Source of the DNA: Lysobacter sp. S4-A87
GTDB lineage: Bacteria; Pseudomonadota; Gammaproteobacteria; Xanthomonadales; Xanthomonadaceae
NCBI RefSeq assembly: GCF_022637455.1
Contig: NZ_CP093341.1
Span: 2,108,001-2,172,000 of the forward strand
Direction of reading: 5' to 3'
DNA length: 64,000 bases
The notes below the pieces were generated by a model. The model was given only the letters and a program-made list of their open reading frames with translations, had not been told where the DNA came from and searched no databases. Shown piece after piece: positions 9,966 to 18,857 of the stretch. A program made the position numbers and the translations under genes. The stretch's first letter is position 1. Every line of letters starts with the position of its first letter.

Positions 9966-10092
9966 ATCCTTCCAGCCCTGGCAGCCCCGGCCCGACTGCG
10001 GGCCGGGGCTCAAGCCACGTATGCCCACCAGCTCGTTTGGCAAAGCAGACGGGTATGCTTCGCCCATTCCGCATCACACGAAGACCCGCTCA

Positions 10093-10497
10093 ATGACCTT
10101 GCCGCACATCGACTTCAACTGGCTGGCGGTGATCGCCGCGGCCGTCTCCGCGTTCGTCCTGGGCGGGATCTGGTACGGACCGCTGTTCAAGCGCGTGTGG
10201 TGCCGCGAGGCCGGCATCGACCCGGACAGCGCTCCGCAGCACCCGAAGCTGACCTTCGCCACCGCCTTCGGCTGCAGCCTGCTGGCGTCGCTGATGTTCG
10301 CGATCTTCCTCGGTCCGGATGCCAATGCCGCCAGCGGCTTCGGCGCCGGCTTCGTGGTCGGCCTGTTCTTCGTCGCCATGAGCTTCGGCATCAACTACGC
10401 GTTCGCCCAGCGCAGCGCGAAGATGTGGATGATCGATGCCGGCTACCACATCGCCCAGTTCAGCCTGTACGGGCTGATCCTCGGCGCCTGGCACTGA
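10093..10497 (+). CDS. DUF1761-type small membrane protein
   Basis: Protein of 134 residues with four predicted membrane segments: NWLAVIAAAVSAFVLGGIWYGP, FGCSLLASLMFAIFL, GFGAGFVVGLFFVAMSFGINYAF and IAQFSLYGLILGAWH. The GGIWYGPLFKRVW motif after the first segment and the overall length fit DUF1761 (function unknown). It acts in the inner membrane. The next gene starts 9 bases after the stop, so they may be cotranscribed. A TATGCT hexamer about 40 bases upstream of the ATG is a possible -10 element. Confidence 0.75.
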   Translation: MTLPHIDFNWLAVIAAAVSAFVLGGIWYGPLFKRVWCREAGIDPDSAPQHPKLTFATAFGCSLLASLMFAIFLGPDANAASGFGAGFVVGLFFVAMSFGINYAFAQRSAKMWMIDAGYHIAQFSLYGLILGAWH

Positions 10498-10506
10498 GCC
10501 GCGGCC

Positions 10507-11154
10507 ATGAGCGCGGCCCCGCTGGTCTGGTACTTCGATTTCATCTCGCCGTTCTCGTACCTGCAATGGCAGAAGCTCAAGCCGCTGCTGCGCGAGTTCG
10601 AGATCGACGGGACGCCGGTGCAGCTGGTGCCGATCGTGTTTGCCGCCGTGCTCGATGCCTGCGGCCAGAAGGGCCCGGCCGAGATCCCGGGCAAGCGTGA
10701 ATTCACCTATCGGCACGTGCTGTGGCTGGCACGCCAGCAGGGCGTGCCGCTGCGCTTTCCGCCGACGCATCCGTTCAACCCGCTGGCGGCATTGCGGTTG
10801 AGCATCGCCGCGGGCAACACGCCCGAGGCGGTCGATTCGATCTACGACTGGCTGTGGGCACAGGGCCGCGCCGGCGACAGCCTCGAAGCGCTGGTGCCGC
10901 TGATGGCGGTACTCAACGTGCCCGCCGAGGCGCTCGACGCAGCGCCGACCAAGGCCGAACTGCGCGCCAACACCGATGCGGCGATCGCCGCCGGCGTCTA
11001 CGGCGTGCCGACCCTGGCCGTGCACGGCGAGCTGTTCTGGGGCAACGACGCCCACGACTTCGCCCTGGCGGCGCTGCGCGAACCGGCGGTCCTGGATGAC
11101 GCCGAGATGCAGCGGGTCTCGCAGCTGCCGGTCGGCCTGCAGCGCCGGCGCTGA
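10507..11154 (+). CDS. DsbA-fold 2-hydroxychromene-2-carboxylate isomerase family protein
   Basis: Protein of 215 residues of the DsbA/kappa-class glutathione transferase fold. It has no CxxC; the active-site region reads DFISPFSYLQW, with the Ser that replaces the first Cys in HCCA isomerases. The cis-Pro loop is YGVPTLAVHGELFWGND, as in that family. These enzymes isomerise 2-hydroxychromene-2-carboxylate in naphthalene breakdown using glutathione, but many homologues, probably including this one, have other unknown roles. No naphthalene genes are nearby. Cytoplasmic, no signal peptide. Confidence 0.8.
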   Translation: MSAAPLVWYFDFISPFSYLQWQKLKPLLREFEIDGTPVQLVPIVFAAVLDACGQKGPAEIPGKREFTYRHVLWLARQQGVPLRFPPTHPFNPLAALRLSIAAGNTPEAVDSIYDWLWAQGRAGDSLEALVPLMAVLNVPAEALDAAPTKAELRANTDAAIAAGVYGVPTLAVHGELFWGNDAHDFALAALREPAVLDDAEMQRVSQLPVGLQRRR

Positions 11155-11171
11155 GCGGCCGGAGCACAGAC

Positions 11172-11244
11172 GTAGCCCGGGTAAGCGAAGCGCACCCGGG
11201 GCCCGACACGCACGACCCGGGTGCGCTTCGCTTACCCGGGCTAC
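11172..11244. repeat. REPIN-like doublet B
   Basis: Units at 11172-11200 (plus sense) and 11216-11244 (minus sense), 29 nt each, 15-nt spacer. GTAG ends face outward. The spacer contains CCGACACGCACGA, shared with doublet E. It lies between the isomerase-family gene and degV. Confidence 0.85.
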
Positions 11245-11402
11245 GGTCCGGTCCGATCGGTCCGATCCGGGCTCCATTCAGACTTCCGCTGCGCCGATCC
11301 CTTCGCGCAATGCTTTGCTGCACCCGCAGCGAGACGTCCTGCGCGAAGCAGGTATGCTGCGCGTCACAGTTTGACGCCAGCGCTGGTATTCGGAGGGGGA
11401 AC

Positions 11403-12350
11403 ATGCGCATTGGACTCGTGGTCGATTCGGCCTGCGACCTGCCATTGGAGTATCTGGAGCAACACAACGTCGATGTGTTGCCGATCACCGTGCGCATCGG
11501 CGAAGCGGTGCTCGCCGACCGTCGCAACGAACAGGCCACGCTCGAGTTCCTGCACGCCCACGTCGCCGAACGCGGCCACGAAGCGCAGACGACGCCCTAC
11601 ACCGTGCAGCAGATCCAGGACCTGTTCCTGAGCCGGCTGGTGATCGACTACGACTACGTGTTCTGCATGACGATCACCAAGACGCGCAGCCCGATCTTCG
11701 ACAACGCGCAGCAGGCGAGTTTCGCGATCCTCAGCGACTACAAGGCTGCACGTTCGGCCGCCGGCAACAACACGCCGTTCGCGCTGCGCGTGGTCGACAG
11801 CCAGAACCTGTTCGCCGCCCAGGGCATCGGCGCGGTCGAGGCGGTGCGCCTGCGCGAAGCCGGTGAAGGCGCGCCGAAGATCCGCGCGCGCCTGGAGCAC
11901 CTGGCCCTGCACACGCAGGGCTACATGGTTCCGCCGGACCTCTACTACCTGCGCAACCGTGCCCGCACCAAGGGCGACCGCAGCGTCAGCTTCATCAGCG
12001 CCGCACTGGGCAGCGCGCTCGACATCAAGCCGGTACTGCACTGCAATCGTGGCGAGACCGCCCCGGTCGCCAAGATCAAGGGCTTCGAACCGGCGGTGGA
12101 GAAGCTGTTCGAGCATGCCGCGCAGCGGGTCGAGGCCGGCGAACTGCTGACCCCGACGATGTGCCTGAGCTACGGCGGCGAACTCGACGACATGCGCAAG
12201 CTGCCGGGCTACGAGCGCCTGCGCAATGCCTGCGTCAACAACAACATCGAGCTGTTCGAGTCGGTGATGAGCCTGACCGGCATGGTCAACGTCGGCAAGG
12301 GCGCGGTGGTGGTCGGCTTCGCGGCCGAGGGTCAGAAGTTCCACGGCTAG
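11403..12350 (+). CDS. DegV family fatty-acid-binding protein
   Basis: Protein of 315 residues of the DegV/EDD fold. Family members bind a fatty acid; in Gram-positive bacteria FakB presents it to the FakA kinase. Seen here are MRIGLVVDSACDLPLEYL, FCMTITKTRSPIFDNA (the TxT/S carboxylate-binding region), LRVVDSQNLFAAQG and a C-terminal half with KPVLHCNRGE and SYGGELDDMRKL. The ATG is preceded by GGAGGGGGAAC. No FakA-like kinase gene lies beside it, so its lipid role in this organism is inferred. It is preceded by a REPIN doublet. Confidence 0.85.
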   Translation: MRIGLVVDSACDLPLEYLEQHNVDVLPITVRIGEAVLADRRNEQATLEFLHAHVAERGHEAQTTPYTVQQIQDLFLSRLVIDYDYVFCMTITKTRSPIFDNAQQASFAILSDYKAARSAAGNNTPFALRVVDSQNLFAAQGIGAVEAVRLREAGEGAPKIRARLEHLALHTQGYMVPPDLYYLRNRARTKGDRSVSFISAALGSALDIKPVLHCNRGETAPVAKIKGFEPAVEKLFEHAAQRVEAGELLTPTMCLSYGGELDDMRKLPGYERLRNACVNNNIELFESVMSLTGMVNVGKGAVVVGFAAEGQKFHG

Positions 12351-12422
12351 GCATTGCCGTCACGGTGGCGGAGTAATGTAGGCGCACTGGTTCCTAAAAC
12401 GACCGCACCCCGGACAGACTGC

Positions 12423-12767
12423 ATGGCTACCCGTTTCTACATCCGGCTTCCCGATGCAACACGTGCGCGCGGCAGTGATGCCGCGCTCTCCTTCAGCGCC
12501 GTCAGCGCCGAAGGATTCGCCGAGCAGCTGCAGGCCGCGCTGCGCGACAACGCGCTGTTCGAACGCTGGAAAGCCCGCCAGGAGGATCCCGACGCGGTCG
12601 ATCCCGCGCTCGGTGCGACCGACCCCGCGGCTTCCGTGCACGGCGAGCAGGACGACCTGCACATCGACCTCGTCGTGACCTCGACCATCTCTGGCACGGT
12701 CCTCAAGCACCGCCTGCGCCTGCTCGCCGGCGGCGGCTGGGAACTTCGGGACGTGACCTCGGCATGA
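12423..12767 (+). CDS. Hypothetical protein
   Basis: Protein of 114 residues with no family I recognise. It begins MATRFYIRLPDATRARG and has an alternating hydrophobic C-terminal half (HIDLVVTSTISGTVLKHRLRLLAGGGWELRDV) suggesting a beta-sheet domain, with an acidic middle (QEDPDAVDPALGATD). No signal peptide or membrane segment. The stop overlaps the start of the PP-loop ATPase gene by ATGA, so the two are translated together. Confidence 0.7.
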   Translation: MATRFYIRLPDATRARGSDAALSFSAVSAEGFAEQLQAALRDNALFERWKARQEDPDAVDPALGATDPAASVHGEQDDLHIDLVVTSTISGTVLKHRLRLLAGGGWELRDVTSA

Positions 12768-13435
12768 GCCGGCGGTTGTTGTCGTGGAGCGGCGGCAAGG
12801 ACGCGGCCTGGACCCTGCACACCTTGCAGCAGCGCGACGATGTCGAGGTCGTGGCCTTGCTGACCACCGTCACCAGCGGTTACGAGCGCGTCGCCATGCA
12901 CGGCATTCGCCGCGACATCCTGCACGCGCAGGCCGAAGCGACGGGACTGCCGCTGATCGAAGCAGTGATCCCGCCCAAGTGCGACAACGACCACTATGAG
13001 TCCGCGTTCGCACTGGCGCTGGCGCAGGCGCGCGAACGCTGGCCGGACCTGGACTGCATCGCCTTCGGCGACCTCTACCTGGCCGATGTGCGCGCCTGGC
13101 GCGAGGCCTCGTGCGCGCGCCTGGGCTGGACGATCGACACGCCGTTGTTCGGCGCCGATACCGCGGCGCTGGCGCGCGAGATGACCGCTTCGGGACTGCA
13201 GGCGCGGCTGTGCTGCGTCGATACGCAGCAACTGGCGTCGGAGTTCAGCGGGCGCGCGTTCGACGATGCCCTTTTGGCCGCGCTGCCGCCGTCGTGCGAT
13301 CCGTGCGGCGAGAACGGCGAGTTCCACACGCTGGTGCATGCCGGGCCGATGCTGCGCCGGCCCATCGCGTTGCAGGCGGGCGAGAAGGTGCTGCGCGACG
13401 ATCGGTTCGCGTACGCCGACTTCCTGCTGGCGTAG
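12764..13435 (+). CDS. PP-loop ATPase, diphthine-ammonia-ligase (Dph6-like) family
   Basis: Adenine-nucleotide alpha-hydrolase of 223 residues. The PP-loop reads LSWSGGKDAAW (residues 6-16; the usual final Ser is Ala). Further family segments are HGIRRDILHAQAEATGLPL, IAFGDLYLADVRAWREA and the C-terminal SCDPCGENGEFHTLVHAGP, which is diagnostic of this family. In eukaryotes Dph6 amidates diphthine on EF2, but bacteria lack diphthamide, so the bacterial substrate is unknown; an amidation of some carboxylate is the reasonable guess. Coupled (ATGA) to the preceding small gene. Confidence 0.8.
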   Translation: MSRRLLSWSGGKDAAWTLHTLQQRDDVEVVALLTTVTSGYERVAMHGIRRDILHAQAEATGLPLIEAVIPPKCDNDHYESAFALALAQARERWPDLDCIAFGDLYLADVRAWREASCARLGWTIDTPLFGADTAALAREMTASGLQARLCCVDTQQLASEFSGRAFDDALLAALPPSCDPCGENGEFHTLVHAGPMLRRPIALQAGEKVLRDDRFAYADFLLA

Positions 13436-13449
13436 CCGCATGCAGGTGC

Positions 13450-13470
13450 GGGAGGGGCTCGGCCCCTCCC
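13450..13470. terminator. Hairpin between convergent genes
   Basis: A 9-bp GC-rich perfect stem (GGGAGGGGC with GCCCCTCCC) and a 3-nt loop between the ends of the PP-loop gene and fghA. There is no T-run, so its role as a bidirectional terminator is inferred from position. Confidence 0.5.
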
Positions 13471-13478
13471 ATCGATGC

Positions 13479-14309
13479 TCAGTCGGCCAGGGCGTGGGCG
13501 TGGTGCGCGATGTGCTCGCCGATGAAGGTGGCAATGAAGTAGTAGCTGTGGTCGTACCCCGGGCGCAGGCGCAGATCGAGCGGATGGCCCGCGGCCTCGC
13601 ACGCGTCGCGCAACAGCTGCGGCCGCAACTGCGTGGCCAGGAACTCGTCCGCCTCGCCCTGGTCGACCAGCAGCGGTAGCCGTTCGCCCGCACGGGCCAC
13701 CAGTTCGCTCGCGTCCCAGGCTTTCCATGCCTCGCGGTCCTCGCCCAGGTACGCGGAGAAGGCCTTCTGCCCCCAGGGCACCTGGCTCGGCGCGACAATC
13801 GGCGAGAACGCCGACACGCTGCGGTAGCGTCCCGGGTTGCGCAGCGCGGCCACCAGCGCGCCGTGCCCGCCCATCGAATGGCCGCTGATCGCGCGCGCAT
13901 CACTGGCGTGGAAGTGCGCCTCGACCAGCGCCGGCAACTCCCGGGTGACGTAGTCGTGCATCCGGTAGTGCGACGCCCACGGTGCCTGGGTGGCATCGAC
14001 ATAGAAGCCGGCGCCCTGGCCGATGTCGTAGCCATCGGCGTCAGCGATGCCCGGGCCGCGCGGACTGGTGTCGGGCGCGACCACGATCACCCCGTGCTCG
14101 GCGGCATGGCGCTGCGCACCGGCCTTGGTGATGAAGTTCTGCTCCGTGCAGGTCAGGCCGCTGAGCCAGTACAGCACCGGCAGCCTGCGCTGCCCGACCT
14201 GCGGTGGCAGGTAGACGGCCAGCCGCATCTCGCAGCCGAGCGATGCCGATGCGTGCTTCCACACTTCCTGCTGCCCGCCGAAGCAGGCATGCCGTTCGAT
14301 CCGTTCCAT
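13479..14309 (-). CDS. fghA: S-formylglutathione hydrolase
   Basis: Esterase-D-type alpha/beta hydrolase of 276 residues that splits S-formylglutathione to formate and glutathione, the last step of glutathione-dependent formaldehyde oxidation. Typical segments are VLYWLSGLTCTEQNFITKAG, the nucleophile elbow ISGHSMGGHGAL, the VPWGQKAFSAYLG lid and RPGYDHSYYFIATF with the catalytic His. The start is the second of two adjacent ATG codons, because GGAAGGAG stands too close to the first. It follows the gfa remnant and adhC on the same strand, the classical order of this operon. Cytoplasmic. Confidence 0.93.
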   Translation of the reverse strand: MERIERHACFGGQQEVWKHASASLGCEMRLAVYLPPQVGQRRLPVLYWLSGLTCTEQNFITKAGAQRHAAEHGVIVVAPDTSPRGPGIADADGYDIGQGAGFYVDATQAPWASHYRMHDYVTRELPALVEAHFHASDARAISGHSMGGHGALVAALRNPGRYRSVSAFSPIVAPSQVPWGQKAFSAYLGEDREAWKAWDASELVARAGERLPLLVDQGEADEFLATQLRPQLLRDACEAAGHPLDLRLRPGYDHSYYFIATFIGEHIAHHAHALAD

Positions 14310-14324
14310 CATTCTCCTTCCGGT

Positions 14325-14549
14325 TCAGGCCTTGAGCACGCCGGACTGCTTCGCCGCGTGCGTGGAAAGTGCATCCATCAGTGTCGGTGACAGGCAGTCA
14401 TAGGGCTCCAGGCCCAGTTCGCGCAGGCGCGCGCGCACCGCAGTCCATGCGCGCCGGGTCGAAGCAAGATTTGATGATCGACGAAACGAACGCGGCAAAA
14501 CCCGGATGCCCTGGTCCACGGATGGGTGGACGGCCACTGCACTGTTCAT
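14325..14549 (-). pseudogene. gfa: gfa remnant (S-(hydroxymethyl)glutathione synthase), internally deleted
   Basis: Decayed gene between adhC and fghA. It keeps a perfect ribosome-binding site (GGAGGTGAACG-ATG) and a Gfa-like N-terminus ([14 protein letters not shown]). A Gfa-like C-terminus then follows, first in a shifted frame ([20 protein letters not shown]) and then back in the first frame ([24 protein letters not shown]). The whole central domain of roughly 110-120 residues with the zinc-binding cysteines (family pattern NHACGCTKCW) is absent, and two frame changes remain. As a literal frame it would give 74 residues. Codon third positions are GC-rich in the shifted frame for the middle segment, supporting this reading. 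Family identification is from memory of Gfa sequences. Confidence 0.75.
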
Positions 14550-14615
14550 CGTTCACCTCCAGTCGTGGCGTCGCAGGTTCGCAGCGACGCGGGTGCCCCC
14601 CGGTGCGTGGCTCCC

Positions 14616-15761
<1,146 letters not shown>

Positions 15762-15802
15762 CTAGGCCCCGGGTGTAAAGCCAGTGTTGCCCACATCAGG
15801 CC

Positions 15803-15885
15803 GTAGCCCGGGTAAGGCCAAAGGCCGCACCCGGGGCAGACGCGCCCATGACCCCGGGTGCGGCCTTTGGCCTTACCCGGGCTAC
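15803..15885. repeat. REPIN-like doublet C
   Basis: Two 33-nt units of the GGCC-AAA-GGCC variant: 15803-15835 (plus sense) and 15853-15885 (minus sense), 17-nt spacer, GTAG ends outward. It ends 1 bp before the ppc stop and lies upstream of adhC. Confidence 0.85.
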
Positions 15886-15886
15886 G

Positions 15887-18649
15887 TCAGCCGGTGTTCT
15901 GGATGCCGGCGGAGATGCCGTTGACGGTGGCCACCAGCGCCTGCAGCAACGCATCGTCGGGACGCCCGGCGGCGCGCCAGCGGGCGAGCAGGTCGACCTG
16001 CAGCAGGCTGATCGGGTCGACGTACGGATTCCTCAAGCGGATCGACTGGCGCAGGCGGTAGTCGCCGGCCAGCAGCTCGTCGCTGCCCTTGATTGCCAGT
16101 ACCGCAGCGCGCGTGCGCTCGAACTCCGCGGCGATGCCCGGGTGGAAGCGCTCGTGCAGGTCCCCTGCGAGTTGCGAATAGCGCTCGAAGATCGCCGGAT
16201 CGGACTTGGCCAGCATCATCTCCAGGTCGTCGACCAGGGTGCCGAAGAACGGCCAGTCGCGCGCCATTTCTGCCAGTGTGTCGCGGCCATGCGTCTGCAG
16301 CGCCTGCGTCAGCGCGCTGCCGACGCCGTACCAGGCGGTCAGGCCGGCGCGATTCTGCGACCAGGCGAACACCCACGGGATCGCCCGCAACGACGACACG
16401 TCGCCGTCGCCGGCGCGCTTGGCCGGACGCGAGCCGATGCGCAGGCGCTCGATCACGTCGATGGGCGTGGCGGCGCGGAAATAGGCCGGGAAATCCGGAT
16501 GCTCGTGCACCAGCGCGCGGTAGTGACTGCGCGCGTTGGCCGACAGCTCGTTGGTGATGGCGCGCCAGGTGGCTTCGCGCGGCTCCGGCGGCCGTGGCCG
16601 CAGGGTCGCGCGCATCACCGCGCCGGCGGCCTGCTCGAGGTTGCGCAGCGCGATCGCGCGGATGCCGTACTTGCGGTGGATCACCTCGCCCTGCTCGGTC
16701 AAGCGCAGGTAACCGTCGACCGAACCTCGCGGCGCGGCGATCACCGCGCGCTCGGTCTTGCCGCCACCGCGGCTGATCGAACCGCCGCGGCCATGGAAGA
16801 AGGCAATGCGCACGCCACTTTCCTGCGCCAGTGCCGTCAGCGCGATCTGGGTGCGCTGCAGTGCCCAGCGCGAGGCCAGCATGCCGCCATCCTTTGCGCT
16901 GTCGGAGTACCCCAGCATCACCACCTGGCGGTCACCGCGCGCGGCAAGGTGGCGGCGATAGACCGGGTCGGCGAACAGCGCGCGCAGCGTATCGGGAGCG
17001 GCATCGAGGTCGTCGACGGTTTCGAACAGCGGCGCGACATCGAGCGGCACCCGGCCGTCGCCATCGATGCAGCCGGCGATGCGTGCCAGCGCCAGCACCG
17101 CCAGTGCGTCGGCGGCGCTGCGGCTCATGCTGACGATGTACGGGCCGAAGGCGCGCGGGCCGTAGCGCGGGCGCAGTCGCGCCACCGCGCGGAACACCTC
17201 CAGCGTCGGCCGCGCCTGGCCATTGCCAAGCGTCGGCGCCGGCGCACTGCCGTCGAGCAGGGCGTGCAGTCGCTGCGCGCGCTGTTCGCGGGTGCGCGAT
17301 TCCCAGGCGGGATCGGCGAGCAGCTCGGCCAATGCCGCGTCGTGCGTCGCCGAATCCTGGCGCAGGTCGAGGCTGGCCAGATGGAACCCGAAGCATTCGA
17401 TGCGGCGGCGCAGGCGGCGCACGGCGAAACCGCCGGCGTGCTCGCCCTGGTGCGCTGCCAGGCTGCGCTCGATCAGCGAGATGTCGGCCAGGAAAGTCGC
17501 AGCCTCCGGATACCCGTGGACATGGTCCTCAGCAGTGGCGCGCAGGCGCGCTCCGATCAGTGCCAGCAGGTTGCGGTAGGGCATGTCGGCGTGGCGCGGG
17601 CGCAACGCCGCGGCGGCCTTGGGCAGCAGGTAGCGGTATTCCTCGATGCGCGCCATCACCTCGTCGGCGACGCTGACGCGTCCCAGCGACTGGCTCAGCA
17701 GTTCGCCCAGTGCCGATACTTCCTGGCGGTACGCGCCCAGCACCAGCTTGCGCTGGCCGGCCAGGCTGGCGGCAATGGTGTCGGCGCCGACGTTCGGGTT
17801 GCCGTCCATGTCGCCACCGACCCAGGTGCCGAAGCCGATCACGTCCGGCGCCGGCGTGGCCTCACCGTAGGCTTCGCGCAGGGCGTCCTCGAACACTTCG
17901 TAGAACACCGGCAGCACCCGGTACAGCACTTCCGACAGGTAGAAGCCGACATGCTCGAACTCGTCGGCCACGCTCGGCTTCACCGGCGAGGCTTCGGCGG
18001 TCTGCCAGCCGGCGGTCAGCGCCAGTCGCATGCGCTCCAGGTCGGCGCGGTGTTCGTAGGGCGTGCGACTGCGGTCGATGTCGTCGATCAGGCAGGTGAC
18101 GATCTGCCGTTCCTTTTCCAGCAGCGCGCGTCGCACCGCTTCGGTCGGGTGCGCGGTGAACACCGGTTCGATGCGCAGCCGCGACAGCAGGCCGACCACT
18201 TCGTCCAGGCTCACGCCCTGCGCGGCCAGCGACGACAGGACTTCGCGCAGGCTGCCGGGCTGCGCACTGGCGCCGCGGCGCTCGTAGTCGCGGCGGCGAC
18301 GGATGCGATGGACGCGCTCGGCGACATTGACCGCCTGGAAGTACGTGGCGAAGGCACGGACGAGGTCGCTGGCATGTTCGAGCTCGGTGCCGGCCAGTGC
18401 CTGCGCCAGTTCGGCGACCGGCGCCTGGCTTTCGCGGCGGCGGATCGCGGCCCGGCGCAGGCGCTCGACTTCGGCCAGGAACTGCGGGCCCCGCTGCTCG
18501 GCCAGGATCTCGCCGACCAGGGCACCGACGGTTTTGACGTCCTCGCGCAGGAGCGCGTCGTTGGGCGCGAACTCGACGACGCGCAAGGGTTCTTCGGCGG
18601 GCTCCGCACTCGACTCGGAGGCGGACTGGATCGTGCGGCTCATGGTCAT
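15887..18649 (-). CDS. ppc: Phosphoenolpyruvate carboxylase
   Basis: Full-length enzyme of 920 residues that carboxylates PEP to oxaloacetate, an anaplerotic step feeding the TCA cycle. Catalytic signatures are present: FTAHPTEAVRR with the essential His, VMLGYSDSAKDGGMLASRW with the Lys, the glycine-rich loop FFHGRGGSISRGGGK, and the conserved C-terminal QNTG. The start is ATG at 18649 (a second ATG is two codons later). No Shine-Dalgarno is seen; TAGGCT ends 6 nt before the ATG, so the transcript may be leaderless. It is monocistronic and is followed directly by a REPIN doublet. Confidence 0.95.
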   Translation of the reverse strand: MTMSRTIQSASESSAEPAEEPLRVVEFAPNDALLREDVKTVGALVGEILAEQRGPQFLAEVERLRRAAIRRRESQAPVAELAQALAGTELEHASDLVRAFATYFQAVNVAERVHRIRRRRDYERRGASAQPGSLREVLSSLAAQGVSLDEVVGLLSRLRIEPVFTAHPTEAVRRALLEKERQIVTCLIDDIDRSRTPYEHRADLERMRLALTAGWQTAEASPVKPSVADEFEHVGFYLSEVLYRVLPVFYEVFEDALREAYGEATPAPDVIGFGTWVGGDMDGNPNVGADTIAASLAGQRKLVLGAYRQEVSALGELLSQSLGRVSVADEVMARIEEYRYLLPKAAAALRPRHADMPYRNLLALIGARLRATAEDHVHGYPEAATFLADISLIERSLAAHQGEHAGGFAVRRLRRRIECFGFHLASLDLRQDSATHDAALAELLADPAWESRTREQRAQRLHALLDGSAPAPTLGNGQARPTLEVFRAVARLRPRYGPRAFGPYIVSMSRSAADALAVLALARIAGCIDGDGRVPLDVAPLFETVDDLDAAPDTLRALFADPVYRRHLAARGDRQVVMLGYSDSAKDGGMLASRWALQRTQIALTALAQESGVRIAFFHGRGGSISRGGGKTERAVIAAPRGSVDGYLRLTEQGEVIHRKYGIRAIALRNLEQAAGAVMRATLRPRPPEPREATWRAITNELSANARSHYRALVHEHPDFPAYFRAATPIDVIERLRIGSRPAKRAGDGDVSSLRAIPWVFAWSQNRAGLTAWYGVGSALTQALQTHGRDTLAEMARDWPFFGTLVDDLEMMLAKSDPAIFERYSQLAGDLHERFHPGIAAEFERTRAAVLAIKGSDELLAGDYRLRQSIRLRNPYVDPISLLQVDLLARWRAAGRPDDALLQALVATVNGISAGIQNTG

Positions 18650-18655
18650 CCGCCG

Positions 18656-18661
18656 AGCCTA
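18656..18661 (-). promoter_or_regulatory. Possible leaderless -10 hexamer of ppc
   Basis: TAGGCT on the minus strand, followed by 6 nt and the ppc ATG. Part of a pattern seen at seven genes in the window. Confidence 0.4.
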
Positions 18662-18857
18662 CCGCACTGCAACAATTAACGGCGACGGTTTCAGGCGCAA
18701 CGGATGGGACGGGGCTCCGGAGTCGTGTTCATGCCCCCGCGGCGGCCTCCCGGGCCTGCCCATGGCGTTTCATGTCCAGAATGCCGTCACGCCGTCCTTC
18801 GCGCCCTCCACTCCCGGGAAGGAGTGGACCCCGTTCCGCATCTCGTGGTGATAACCC

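Noticed and set aside
15848-18679. A 943-codon open frame on the plus strand across ppc
   Set aside because: It is antisense to a clear PEP carboxylase; long antisense frames are expected when third positions are nearly all G or C. It has a low-complexity composition and no family motif.
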